Assembly: GCF_000975095.1 (NCBI RefSeq)
Contig: NZ_BBRD01000001.1
Span: 1,321,467 to 1,385,466 of the forward strand
Reading direction: 5' to 3'
Origin: Demequina aestuarii
Lineage (GTDB): Bacteria > Actinomycetota > Actinomycetes > Actinomycetales > Demequinaceae
DNA: 64,000 nucleotides
Shown: piece after piece, positions 50,045 to 58,959 of the stretch
Position numbering within the stretch: the stretch's first letter is position 1
Layout of the letters: every line of letters starts with the position of its first letter
Notes under the pieces: model-generated
Seen by the model: the letters and a program-made list of their open reading frames with translations, nothing else
The model's database searches: none
What the model was told of the DNA's origin: nothing
Made by a program: the position numbers and the translations under genes

Positions 50045-51112
50045 ATGTCCCCACTCACCCATGCGCCCGCCGACGAATGGGCGGAGCACGTCTTCACCTC
50101 GGCGCTCGGCGCCATCGACACCCTCGCCATCCACATCGGAGATCGCCTGGGCTGGTACCGCGCCCTCGCGGAAGCCGGGCCATTGACGGCGGACGAGCTC
50201 GCCGAGCGCACCGACACCTCCCCCCGCTACGCCCGCGAATGGCTGGAACAGCAGGCCACCTCTGGCTTCGTCGACGCGACAGATGACGAGCCGATGCGCT
50301 TCTCTCTCCCCGCGGGCGCTGCGGAGGCGCTCACGGACGAGCGCTCGCTCGCCTTCATCTCGCCGCTCGCGCGCATGCTCGCCGCATCGGCCGCCCAGAT
50401 GCCGCTGCTTCTCGAGGCCTACCGCACGGGCGGCGGCGTCAGCTGGGACCAGATGGGAGACGACGCCCGCTGGTCGCAGGCGGACATGAACAGGCCCTGG
50501 TTCGAGTCCATGCTCGCGGGGGCGCTCGAAGGCGCCGCCGACCTCCACGACATCCTGGACAGGCCCGGCGCGCGCATCGTCGACGTGGGATGTGGCGCCG
50601 GATGGTCAGCGATCGCTCTGGCGCACGCGTACCCCCAGGCCACCGTCGTGGGAGTCGACATCGACGCACCCTCGATCGCGCGGGCCCGCACGAACGCCGA
50701 ACAGGCAGGCGTGGCACCCCGGGTCACGTTTCACCAGGGCGATGCCAGCACGCTCGCGGGGTCCTTCGACGCGGCGTTCGTCTTCGAGGCGGTGCACGAC
50801 ATGTCGCAGCCCGTCGACGTCCTGCGCGCCATCCGCCGGTCGGTGGTGCCGCACGGTGCCGTGGTCATCATGGACGAAGGGGTGGGCGATGCCCCGGTGG
50901 CGGTCGGCGACGACATCGAGCGGCTCATGTACGGGTTCAGCCTCTTCGTGTGCCTTCCGGACGGACTGTCGTCGCAGCCGTCGGTGGGCACCGGCACGGT
51001 GATGCGTCCCTCCACGCTCCGCAGCTACGCGCAGGAGGCCGGCTTCAGCGACATGTCCGTGCTGCCCATCGAGGACTTCTCGTTCTTCCGCTTCTACCGG
51101 CTCCACCACTGA
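50045..51112 (+). CDS. Class I SAM-dependent methyltransferase with N-terminal winged helix
   Basis: 355 residues. Residues ~20-100 form a winged-helix dimerisation-like domain (TADELAERTDTSPRYAREWL), as in O-methyltransferases. Residues ~170-300 carry the Rossmann methyltransferase: IVDVGCGAGWSAIALA for SAM, VVGVDIDAPSIARAR with the ribose-binding Asp, and HQGDAS. The final part VVIMDEGVGDAP is the family's usual strand after motif III. It methylates a small molecule or lipid rather than DNA, but the substrate is unknown. AGAGGAT precedes the ATG. Stands alone beside the tRNA gene. Confidence 0.83.
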   Translation: MSPLTHAPADEWAEHVFTSALGAIDTLAIHIGDRLGWYRALAEAGPLTADELAERTDTSPRYAREWLEQQATSGFVDATDDEPMRFSLPAGAAEALTDERSLAFISPLARMLAASAAQMPLLLEAYRTGGGVSWDQMGDDARWSQADMNRPWFESMLAGALEGAADLHDILDRPGARIVDVGCGAGWSAIALAHAYPQATVVGVDIDAPSIARARTNAEQAGVAPRVTFHQGDASTLAGSFDAAFVFEAVHDMSQPVDVLRAIRRSVVPHGAVVIMDEGVGDAPVAVGDDIERLMYGFSLFVCLPDGLSSQPSVGTGTVMRPSTLRSYAQEAGFSDMSVLPIEDFSFFRFYRLHH

Positions 51113-51144
51113 CGGGCGCCGGTGCGCGATCGCGTGCCGCAGCC

Positions 51145-51759
51145 TCAGCCGAAGTAGCGGCCCGGCCGGTGATTGATCGCCAGCACGAGGTTCAGCAGCA
51201 CTGCGCCGATGACCGAGCACAGCAGGATGAACGGCTCCACCAGCGCCAGCGACGCGGCCACCACCACGATGTCCAGGGCGCCCTGCACGTATCCCGCACG
51301 GATGCCGTGCCGATCCTGCATGTACGCGGCGAGGATGCCGAACCCGCCCGCGGACGCACCGTGGCGGAAGATCATGATCATGCCCACGCCGATCGCCAGC
51401 CCCGCGAAGATCGCGGCATACAGCGGCGCCACCTCGCTCACGTCCATGTACAGCCCGTGCACCTCCGCGAGCACGGCCACGAGCGTGACCGTGATGAGGG
51501 TCTTGGCCGTGAACACCCACCCCATCCGTCGGACGGCAAGCCAGTAGAAGGGCAGGTTCACCAGGAAGAACAGCAGGCCGAACGAGACGCCGGTCCAGTA
51601 ACCGCCCAGGATCGCCACGCCTGCGAGCCCGCCTGAGACTCCCCCGATCTGCTCGAGCAGAAAGAGGCCGAACGACATCAGGAAGGCCCCACTGGGAAGC
51701 GCCAGGGCATCCTCCCAGAGGGCGTGCCGCTCGGCGATGGGTGGGTCGACCACTGACAT
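51145..51759 (-). CDS. YitT family membrane protein
   Basis: 204 residues with about six helices. FGLFLLEQIGGVSGGLAGVAIL near the start and GMIMIFRHGASAGGFGILAAYM in the middle are the two pseudo-symmetric glycine-rich repeats of the YitT/DUF161 family (related to the YczE family). Function unknown; proposed transporter. ATG start. It is 8 nt from the DUF2254 gene on the same strand, so they are most likely one operon with the small multidrug-export protein further upstream. Confidence 0.87.
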   Translation of the reverse strand: MSVVDPPIAERHALWEDALALPSGAFLMSFGLFLLEQIGGVSGGLAGVAILGGYWTGVSFGLLFFLVNLPFYWLAVRRMGWVFTAKTLITVTLVAVLAEVHGLYMDVSEVAPLYAAIFAGLAIGVGMIMIFRHGASAGGFGILAAYMQDRHGIRAGYVQGALDIVVVAASLALVEPFILLCSVIGAVLLNLVLAINHRPGRYFG

Positions 51760-51767
51760 GAGTGTCC

Positions 51768-53024
51768 TTAACGTTCGTGGCGGGCGCGGGCCTTCGCCCC
51801 CGCAGCAGTGATGAGGTCGCGGTCTCCCTCGTCGGGAAGGCCGCCGACTGCACGCTGCTCGGCGTGCTCCGACGCCGCGCGGAGCGACGCCGCCGCCTCC
51901 GAGTCGGCAATGGCGATGAGGTCGCCCAGCACGCGCTGCACGCGCAGGCCCACCTCGACGATTCCCGCCCCGTCGCGTGCGAGCGGTCGCAACGCGTCTT
52001 CGATGAGGTCCTCCAGGCTCACGGTGGGCACCCGGAGACTCGGATGTGCGACCTCGGAGTCAGCCGACGTCGTCAGCAGGTCTGTCAACACCCGCTGAAT
52101 CGCGTTCAGTGCCTCGATCGCCGTGCCCGGATCGTTCGTCGACGGCGACAACGCGCGGCTGCCGATCTCGGACAGGGCGACGAGCCCCAAGCGGGGGTCC
52201 TGCTCGAACGTCCGATGCTTCTCGACACGGAACGCCTCGCGCACCGCATCGGCCGTGCCATCGTCGGCGAAGCCCTCGACGTAGGCCAGGGGCGTCCCCA
52301 GGCCCACCATGACTCCAGGAAGCGCGGCCACGTGCACCGTCAGGCGTGCGCGCTCGGCGGCGTCGGCCAACGCCGCGACCGCGATGCCCGTGACGCAGCC
52401 GGCGGCGTCCGCGCGGATCGCGCGCGCGCTCGCCGGCACGTCCGTGGCAGCGGCGCCGCCGAGAGTGGGGGCCGTGGCGTACGCACAGACGGTGTCGTGG
52501 GCGGCCTTCTCCACGCGATCCAGCACGTCCGCCATGCGGCCAAAGTTGGTGAGGTGGTGGATCCATCGCACCAACGTGGCCACGACGATCGCGATGACGA
52601 GCAGCGTGCCGAGGAACAGCAGCGTGCGCCCCCTCTCGCCGTAGTAGCTGGTGGACAGCGCGACGATGCCCACGATGGCGAACACGAACGATCCCAGGAA
52701 GCTCGAGAGCGCGTTCTGAGAGGTGTTGTCTGCGAGCAGCAGTTGCGTCGCTCGTGGGGTGGTCTGGGCGGCCGCCCCCGAGTAGGCGGAGATCATCACC
52801 GTGAGCGAGAAGGTGGTGACCGCGAGCATTGAGGACGCGAGAATCTGCAGGATGGTCGCGACCGAGTCCTGACCGAAGTCGAGCGCCCACGCCTCCGGCA
52901 GCGCCGGGCCAGCGAAGCGGCCAAGGAGGGAGACCGCGAGCGCGAGCACGGTGAACAGCGCGAGCCTGAACCAGATGCGCTGAGCCAGTCGCGCCACGAA
53001 GGTGCGCCATTCGATGCCTGCCAT
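51768..53024 (-). CDS. DUF2254 family membrane protein
   Basis: 418 residues. Four helices in the first ~170 residues, with SSMLAVTTFSLTVMISAYS in between, and a ~240-residue soluble C-terminal domain holding the family signature ALSPSTNDPGTAIEALNAI. DUF2254 proteins are conserved in actinobacteria and others without a defined function. ATG 53024 has GAGGAGT upstream; six extra residues would precede it otherwise. Starts close to the neighbouring export-protein stop (65 nt). Confidence 0.88.
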   Translation of the reverse strand: MAGIEWRTFVARLAQRIWFRLALFTVLALAVSLLGRFAGPALPEAWALDFGQDSVATILQILASSMLAVTTFSLTVMISAYSGAAAQTTPRATQLLLADNTSQNALSSFLGSFVFAIVGIVALSTSYYGERGRTLLFLGTLLVIAIVVATLVRWIHHLTNFGRMADVLDRVEKAAHDTVCAYATAPTLGGAAATDVPASARAIRADAAGCVTGIAVAALADAAERARLTVHVAALPGVMVGLGTPLAYVEGFADDGTADAVREAFRVEKHRTFEQDPRLGLVALSEIGSRALSPSTNDPGTAIEALNAIQRVLTDLLTTSADSEVAHPSLRVPTVSLEDLIEDALRPLARDGAGIVEVGLRVQRVLGDLIAIADSEAAASLRAASEHAEQRAVGGLPDEGDRDLITAAGAKARARHER

Positions 53025-53088
53025 GGAGACTCCTCTTGTCACGTCGATAGTGCCGTGTGCGAGCGACCCGCGCGCGCATCGGCGCGCA

Positions 53089-53547
53089 TTACACGCTGAT
53101 GAGCCCCGCGGCGATGAGTCCGAAGGCGGCTCCCCAGAGGATGATCGAGAGCACCTGCCATCCGGTCACCGCGGTGCGGGACGCACCGAATCCCACCATC
53201 GCGCCGGCCGTGATCTGACTGGGGAGCATCGTCTGGCCGAGCAGCGACACTCCTGGCACGCCGTACCTGTCGAACATGGCCTTGAGCTTGACGCGACGCG
53301 CGCTCGGAGCCTCGTCGCCCACGTTGCGACGGCGCACCGCATGCGCGGCGTACACGAACGCGACCATCGACACCACGTTGCCCGCCACGGCCGCGCCGAT
53401 CGCGACGCCAGGGTGGAGGCCGATGGCCACGCCGATCACCGAGCCGAAGTACGACTCGACGAAGGGAATCGCGGACACGAGCGCGACGGCGAACCACTGC
53501 GCCCACGCGGGAAACGAGGCGGCGAACTCTTGAAGGCTTTCGATCAC
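53089..53547 (-). CDS. Small multidrug export protein (SMP family)
   Basis: 152 residues, four helices. SAIPFVESYFGSVIGVAIGLHP, here given in parts as AIPFVESYFG and GVAIGLHPGVAIG, and YGVPGVSLLGQTMLPSQITAG place it in the Sm_multidrug_ex family, whose E-x-Y and GQ/PSQ positions are conserved. Claimed export of small toxic molecules is based on the family name more than on biochemistry. GTG start after AGGAG. Promoter region lies toward the acyl-CoA oxidase stop. Confidence 0.83.
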   Translation of the reverse strand: MIESLQEFAASFPAWAQWFAVALVSAIPFVESYFGSVIGVAIGLHPGVAIGAAVAGNVVSMVAFVYAAHAVRRRNVGDEAPSARRVKLKAMFDRYGVPGVSLLGQTMLPSQITAGAMVGFGASRTAVTGWQVLSIILWGAAFGLIAAGLISV

Positions 53548-53639
53548 TGCAGGGACTCCTGAGGGCTCAGCGCGGGCGCGACGGGGACGAAATGCCTCGT
53601 CAGGCTAGCCGATGCGCCCGCCAGGGCAGCCCAGTCGCG

Positions 53640-55619
53640 TCAGTCCTCGAGCAGCGCGGCTCCGAGCCACCCTTCAGGAATGCCCATGCCCTCGATGAGC
53701 GGCAGCGCGTGTCGACGCAGCTCTCGGCACAGCTCGTTGATCTGCGCGCCGATGGCCTTGGACCGGCCCGAACTGATGCGGTTGTGCTCCATGAACCATG
53801 CGCGAGTGTCGTGAATCGACTGCAGCGCATACAGGCTGCACAGCCGTTCCAGCACGTCACGGCTCTCGCCCGGCTCCACCGCTTCGAGTGCGTCCACGAA
53901 GGCCGAGAGTACCCACTCCTCCATGTACGCACGCGCGACGAACTGCACGTGGTCGCCCAGGGCGTTGAACGACTCGAACTGATCGTCCCTGCCCTTGGCA
54001 GCCGCTCGCATGCGCATCGCCAGCGACTCCAGCGAGTGCCGGGTCCGCTGCTCGAACATCAGTGCATGCCAGCGACGGTCGACCAGCGTCGTCTCTTCCG
54101 GCCGGCGTCGCACCGCATCGGCGAGCCGACCCAGCATGATGCCGGCGGACGTGGCCTCGAGGACCGACTCCCCCGCGACCCGCGCTGTCGCCTGCACCAC
54201 GCCGGTGCGGTCCAACTCGCCCCACTCCTTGCGGTAGTCGGTGAGCAGCGACTTGGTGACGAGTTGCATCAGCACGGTGTTGTCGCCCTCGAAGGTCGCG
54301 AAGATGTCGACGTCGCGGCGCATCTCGACCAGCTGGTTCTCACTCATGTATCCGGCCCCGCCGCACGCCTCGCGAGCCTCCTGAATGGCCTCGTTCGCGA
54401 ACCACGTCTGGATGGCCTTGAGGCCCGCAGCATGGGTCTCCAGGCTGCGCTGGTCCTCCTCGGTGGACTCGTCCCCTCCTTGGACGTGCACCAGCGCCTC
54501 GATGAGCACGTTCTGCGCGAAGCCCAACGCGTACGAGCGGGCGATTCGCGGCAGCAGGCGCTTCTGGTGCACCAGGTAGTCGAGCAGCAGCACGCCACCG
54601 GGACGACCGGCCGCGGGGAACTGGCGGCGGCGAAGAGCGTGACGCGTCGCGATGGACAGTCCGCGGCGGGCAGCGATTCCGCCCCCTCCTCCCACGCACA
54701 CGCGGCCGCGCACGAGGGTGCCGAGCATCGTGAAGAAGCGCCGGTTCTGGTTGTCGATGGGCGACACGTACGTGCCGGACTCGTCGACCCCGCCGTAGCG
54801 GTCGAGGAGCATGCGCCGCGGCACGCGCACGTGGTCGAAACTGATGGTGCCGTTGTCGACTCCCAGCAGTCCGCCCTTGTGCCCGTGATCCCCGGTGGTG
54901 ATGCCAGGCAGGTCGTTCCCGGCGTCGTCCCGCAGCGGCACCAGCACCACGTGCACGCCGTGGGACTCGCCTCCCACCACCAGCTGGCCGAAGACGGCCG
55001 CCATGGTGCCGTCCTTGGCGGCGTTGCCGATGTACGCCTTGGTCGCGCCAGGCGTGGGCGAGTGCACCTCGAACTCCTCCGAGTCCGGCAGATAGGTGAT
55101 CGTGGTCTCGAGACTCGCCACGTCGCTGCCGTGCCCCAGCTCCGTCATGGCGAAGCCACCCAGCAGTGTCATCGACGTGATGTCCGGGAGGAACGTCTCG
55201 TGATGCCACTCTGTGCCGAGATTGGTGACCGCACCGCCGAAGAGTCCGAACTGCACGCCCGACTTGATGGTCACCGACAGATCGCCATGGGACAGCATCT
55301 CGAACGTCAGCACCGCACCGCGGGGGTCGGAGCCGGCGTTCGCGGTCGTGGGCACGCCCGCGCTTCCGAATCCCTGATCGTTGAGCGACAACAGGCGGTT
55401 CAGCGTCCACTCTCGCGAGGCCTGGACGTCGAGCTCAGGGTCGCGCAGCAGATCCTCCGCAGGGAAGGTCGCGCGCATCCTCGCGCGGTCCTCCGCGAAG
55501 TCGCCGTCCAGCGCCGTGCGCAGCTGCGCACCCAGGGTGGTCAGGCGCTCGGCCCCTGATCCGTCCGTCGTCGGGGGCGCCGATGCAGTGGTCGAGCGCT
55601 CGGGGTGGGTCAACGTCAT
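53640..55619 (-). CDS. Acyl-CoA oxidase/dehydrogenase
   Basis: 659 residues, much longer than ordinary acyl-CoA dehydrogenases (~390) and close to peroxisomal-type acyl-CoA oxidases. FAMTELGHGSDVASLETT is the flavin-binding strand, VHSPTPGATKAYIGNAA and VPRRMLLDRYGG follow, and the C-terminal half has the second helical domain with RACGGAGYM (EACGGAGY-like). It removes hydrogens from acyl-CoA to give trans-2-enoyl-CoA, first step of beta-oxidation, using FAD. It may pass electrons to O2 or to ETF; sequence alone does not settle this. Overlaps the upstream TetR gene in an ATGA junction. Confidence 0.87.
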   Translation of the reverse strand: MTLTHPERSTTASAPPTTDGSGAERLTTLGAQLRTALDGDFAEDRARMRATFPAEDLLRDPELDVQASREWTLNRLLSLNDQGFGSAGVPTTANAGSDPRGAVLTFEMLSHGDLSVTIKSGVQFGLFGGAVTNLGTEWHHETFLPDITSMTLLGGFAMTELGHGSDVASLETTITYLPDSEEFEVHSPTPGATKAYIGNAAKDGTMAAVFGQLVVGGESHGVHVVLVPLRDDAGNDLPGITTGDHGHKGGLLGVDNGTISFDHVRVPRRMLLDRYGGVDESGTYVSPIDNQNRRFFTMLGTLVRGRVCVGGGGGIAARRGLSIATRHALRRRQFPAAGRPGGVLLLDYLVHQKRLLPRIARSYALGFAQNVLIEALVHVQGGDESTEEDQRSLETHAAGLKAIQTWFANEAIQEAREACGGAGYMSENQLVEMRRDVDIFATFEGDNTVLMQLVTKSLLTDYRKEWGELDRTGVVQATARVAGESVLEATSAGIMLGRLADAVRRRPEETTLVDRRWHALMFEQRTRHSLESLAMRMRAAAKGRDDQFESFNALGDHVQFVARAYMEEWVLSAFVDALEAVEPGESRDVLERLCSLYALQSIHDTRAWFMEHNRISSGRSKAIGAQINELCRELRRHALPLIEGMGIPEGWLGAALLED

Positions 55620-56266
55620 TGTCGGTCCTCCATAGGGGTGGCGGTCGGCGCAGACGCGCCGACCCGTGCAGGGGCGAAGAAGTCGGAGATGTGCTGGACG
55701 ATGTGCTCGCGTGGCGGTCGCGGATCGGTCGCCATCCAGTGGTCGGCGACCGCCCTGATGAAGCCCACGAGCCCATGGCCCCAGGTCGCCGCACCGGAGA
55801 CGTCGAGGCCGCGGGCCGCGAGGTTCTGTGCGATGGAGTCCGAGATCTGTTCTCCGATCAGCCCTGGGAGCCCGCGCACCGGGTCCACCACCGCACCTGC
55901 TGCCGGCGCTGGAGGTGTCATGACAAAGCGATAGATCTCGGGGTCCCGCTCGACCAGGTCGAGGTAGGCGTCGGCCAGATCGGAGGTGAGCCGACCCAGG
56001 TCGGTGGGGTCCGAGAGCCGGAACGCCGTCGACAGGCCCGCATGAATGTAGTCATGCACCTGCTCCACCACGGCGTCGTACAGGCCGGCGCGGTCGCCGA
56101 AGTGCCGGTAGATCACGGTCTTGGAGGTGCCGGCGCGATGAGCGATCGCGTCCATCCCTACGGTTGCGCCGTGAATGCGAATGGCGCGCAGCGCGTGGGA
56201 GACGAGCTCCTTGCGCCGCGTCGCGCGATGTTCGTCCCAGCGGGAGTCCCTGCCGTCGATGGCCAT
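55616..56266 (-). CDS. TetR family transcriptional regulator
   Basis: 216 residues. HTH: ELVSHALRAIRIHGATVGMDAIA, given here in parts as RIHGATVGMDAIAHRAG and TSKTVIYRHFGDRAGLYDAV, the TetR signature in the first 65 residues; the rest is a ligand-binding helical domain. Starts the two-gene operon with the acyl-CoA oxidase (ATGA overlap) and is divergent from the thiolase-FabG-MaoC operon. A 31-bp near-palindrome sits between, so it probably represses both and is released by an acyl-CoA ligand, as FadR/FasR-type TetR proteins are. Confidence 0.9.
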   Translation of the reverse strand: MAIDGRDSRWDEHRATRRKELVSHALRAIRIHGATVGMDAIAHRAGTSKTVIYRHFGDRAGLYDAVVEQVHDYIHAGLSTAFRLSDPTDLGRLTSDLADAYLDLVERDPEIYRFVMTPPAPAAGAVVDPVRGLPGLIGEQISDSIAQNLAARGLDVSGAATWGHGLVGFIRAVADHWMATDPRPPREHIVQHISDFFAPARVGASAPTATPMEDRQ

Positions 56267-56281
56267 AGCGCCACCGTACCC

Positions 56282-56312
56282 GATACCGGGAGTATCTGCT
56301 ACTGTCGGTATC
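56282..56312. promoter_or_regulatory. TetR operator candidate, 31-bp near-palindrome
   Basis: Two inverted 13-mers, GATACCGGGAGTA (56282-56294) and TACTGTCGGTATC (56300-56312), 11 of 13 positions symmetrical, separated by 5 bases. Their outer CGATACCG/CGGTATCG ends are perfect. Position between divergent TetR and thiolase starts is typical of an auto-regulated operator. Confidence 0.65.
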
Positions 56313-56341
56313 GGCTAGTTTCTCTCAACGATGGAGGACGC

Positions 56342-57610
56342 ATGACCCACAACGCCGTGGTCGTCGGAGGCAATCGGACGCCGTTCGCGAAGGCGGGCGG
56401 ACCGCTCGCCCAGGCCTCGAACCATGACCTTCTCACCGCAGCGCTCGACGGACTCGTCGCACGCTACGGACTCGCTGGCACCCGGATCGGCGAGGTCGCC
56501 GCCGGGGCGGTGCTCAAGCATCCCAAGGACTTCAACCTCACCCGCGAGGCCGTGCTGAGCTCCGCTCTCGATCCGTCCACTCCCGCGTGCGACCTGCAGC
56601 AGGCGTGCGGCACGGGTCTCGAGGCGACGGTCTACGTCGCGAACAAGATCGCGCTGGGCCAGATCGACTCGGGCATCGCCGGCGGTACGGACTCCACCTC
56701 CGATGCGCCCATCACCGTCTCGGATCCGCTGCGCCGAGCGCTCCTCGCCGCGAACGCGGCCAAGACGGCACCCCAGCGCCTCAAGGCGCTGTCCCGCATC
56801 CGCCCGGCTCACCTCAAGCCGCAGGCCCCCAGCGTCACAGAGCCCCGCACGGGCCTGTCGATGGGCGAGCATCAGGCCCTCACCACCGAGCGGTGGGGCA
56901 TCTCGCGCGAGGACCAGGACGAGATCGCCGCGGCCTCGCATCACAAGCTCGCCGCCGCGTGGGATGACGGCTTCTTCGACGACCTCGTCACCCCGTACCT
57001 GGGGCTGGCGCGCGACGCCATCCTGCGCGCCGACACGTCGGTCGAGAAGCTCGCGAAGCTCCGACCAGTGTTCGGCGGTCCGGGCGGCACCATGACCGCA
57101 GGCAACTCCACCGCGCTCTCCGACGGGGCCGCGACGTCCCTGCTCGCGAGCGAGGACTGGGCACGCGAGCACCACCTGCCCGTGCTCGCGAAGGTCGTGG
57201 ACGCCGAGGTGGCCGCCGTGGACCACCCGGGCGGAGACGACCTCCTGCTCGGACCCGTCGCCGCGGCCGGGCGCATGCTGGCGCGCCGCGGCCTCACCCT
57301 CGACGACTTTGCGCTGATCGAGATTCACGAAGCCTTCGCGTCGACGGTGCTCACCACGCTCGAGGCATGGAAGTCCGACGAATACTGCCGGTCCCTTGGC
57401 CTGGACGGCGCGCTCGGCACCATCGACCGCTCAATCCTGAATGTCACCGGCTCCTCGCTCGCGGCGGGCCACCCGTTCGCCGCCACCGGCGCGCGCATCG
57501 TCCCGACGCTTGCCAAGCTGCTGCACCAGCGCGGACCGGGCTCGAAGGGGCTGATCTCGATGTGTGCCGCCGGCGGCCAAGGAGTCGTCGCGATTCTGGA
57601 GGCCGTGTGA
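56342..57610 (+). CDS. Acetyl-CoA acyltransferase (thiolase, FadI/FadA2 type)
   Basis: 422 residues. The nucleophile Cys lies in LQQACGTGLEA near residue 88; SSLAAGHPFAATGAR carries the HP loop and MCAAGGQGVVAI the second catalytic Cys with its GGGQG-type loop. Wording is that of the FadI/FadA2 branch, which cleaves 3-ketoacyl-CoA in beta-oxidation. ATG after GGAGG. The next gene begins in a TGATG overlap. Order thiolase-FabG4-MaoC, with a divergent acyl-CoA oxidase/dehydrogenase, recalls the Mycobacterium Rv0241c-Rv0244c neighbourhood (HtdX, FabG4, FadA2, FadE5). Confidence 0.9.
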   Translation: MTHNAVVVGGNRTPFAKAGGPLAQASNHDLLTAALDGLVARYGLAGTRIGEVAAGAVLKHPKDFNLTREAVLSSALDPSTPACDLQQACGTGLEATVYVANKIALGQIDSGIAGGTDSTSDAPITVSDPLRRALLAANAAKTAPQRLKALSRIRPAHLKPQAPSVTEPRTGLSMGEHQALTTERWGISREDQDEIAAASHHKLAAAWDDGFFDDLVTPYLGLARDAILRADTSVEKLAKLRPVFGGPGGTMTAGNSTALSDGAATSLLASEDWAREHHLPVLAKVVDAEVAAVDHPGGDDLLLGPVAAAGRMLARRGLTLDDFALIEIHEAFASTVLTTLEAWKSDEYCRSLGLDGALGTIDRSILNVTGSSLAAGHPFAATGARIVPTLAKLLHQRGPGSKGLISMCAAGGQGVVAILEAV

Positions 57611-58959
57611 TGGGCGTGCTCGAGAAGGCCTTCTACTCCCCCGCCGGCAAGGCGCTGTCCGCGAAGGCCGGCCTCAAGGAGCCGCCGCGACTGCGCCGGG
57701 GCCGCACGTGGCCGCAGGGCGCGATCGTGCTCGCGTCCCTGGGCGGCGGCACCGTCGCGGCCGATGCGCTGAGCCTGCTCGGGCGCGCGACTGAGGCCCC
57801 CGTCGTCGACGACCAGCCCGACACCCCCGCAGGGTACGGCTCGCGCATCGGCGCGCTCGTCGTGGACGCCACTGAACTGACGACGATCGCGGGTCTCGAG
57901 GACCTGAGGGCTGTGCTGCGGCCCGCCGTCCGTGCCATCGAGCCCTCCGGACGCATCGTCATCCTCGCTCGCGCGGAACAGGACGGCTGGGAGGCGAAGG
58001 CCGTGACCCGCGCTCTCGACGGCATCAATCGCACCGTCGGCAAGGAGCTGCGCAAGGGGGCGACCGCGACCCTGCTCTACGTCGACGCCGATGCCGCCTC
58101 AGGAGACCTGGTGTCGACGCTCGGCTTCGTCCTGCAGGGTCGGTCGGCGTTCGTCGACGGTCAGGCGTGGCGTGTCAGCGCAGCCGCCCAGCGTCCGCAG
58201 GCGATGGAGGACAGGCCGCTCGACGGCCGCGTCATCGTCGTGACCGGCGCCGCTCGCGGCATCGGCGCCGCCATCGCTCGGACGCTCGCCCGTGACGGCG
58301 CGAGCATCGTCGCCGTCGACATCCCGCCCGCCGGTGAGTCGCTCGCGGCGGTCGCCAACGAGGTGGGCGGCACCGCGCTGCAGCTCGACATCACGGCGGC
58401 CGATGCGGGCGCGACCATCGCGGCGCACGTCGCCGGCCGTGGCGAGAGCATCTACGGGATCGTTCACAATGCCGGCATCACCCGCGACAAGATGCTGGTG
58501 AACACCGATGCGAGCCGATGGGGCTCGGTGCTGGACGTGAACCTCGCGGCACAGATCCGCATGAACGAGGTGTTGCTGGACCCCACCACCCCGGGCGGCA
58601 TCACGGACGGGGGCCGCATCGTCGGCATTGCGTCCACGTCGGGGCTCGCCGGCAACAAGGGACAGACCAACTACGCCGCCTCCAAGGCAGGGGTGGCCGG
58701 CCTGGTCGCTGCGATGGCGCCCGACCTCGCCTCGCGATCGATCACCACCAACGCCGTGGCGCCAGGGTTCATCGAGACGGACATGACGGCGCGCATCCCG
58801 TTCGTGCAGCGCGAGGTGTTCCGTCGCAGCAACTCCTTGAGCCAGGGCGGCCACCCCGAGGACGTCGCCGAGGCGATCGGATACCTGCTCGACCCTCGCT
58901 CCCAGGGGGTGACCGGTCAGGTCGTGCGCGTCTGCGGCCAGAACCTGGTGGGCGCGTGA
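57610..58959 (+). CDS. High-molecular-weight 3-oxoacyl-ACP/CoA reductase (FabG4-like)
   Basis: 449 residues. Residues ~1-195 are a flavodoxin-like N-terminal domain; residues ~200-449 a standard SDR: VTGAARGIGAAIARTLA, NAGITRDKML, and the catalytic Ser and YAASK. The N-terminal extension plus length matches FabG4 (about 450 residues) of mycobacteria, which reduces 3-ketoacyl-CoA with NADH. ATG in a TGATG overlap with the thiolase, then ATG overlap with the MaoC gene. Same operon as those. Confidence 0.9.
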   Translation: MGVLEKAFYSPAGKALSAKAGLKEPPRLRRGRTWPQGAIVLASLGGGTVAADALSLLGRATEAPVVDDQPDTPAGYGSRIGALVVDATELTTIAGLEDLRAVLRPAVRAIEPSGRIVILARAEQDGWEAKAVTRALDGINRTVGKELRKGATATLLYVDADAASGDLVSTLGFVLQGRSAFVDGQAWRVSAAAQRPQAMEDRPLDGRVIVVTGAARGIGAAIARTLARDGASIVAVDIPPAGESLAAVANEVGGTALQLDITAADAGATIAAHVAGRGESIYGIVHNAGITRDKMLVNTDASRWGSVLDVNLAAQIRMNEVLLDPTTPGGITDGGRIVGIASTSGLAGNKGQTNYAASKAGVAGLVAAMAPDLASRSITTNAVAPGFIETDMTARIPFVQREVFRRSNSLSQGGHPEDVAEAIGYLLDPRSQGVTGQVVRVCGQNLVGA

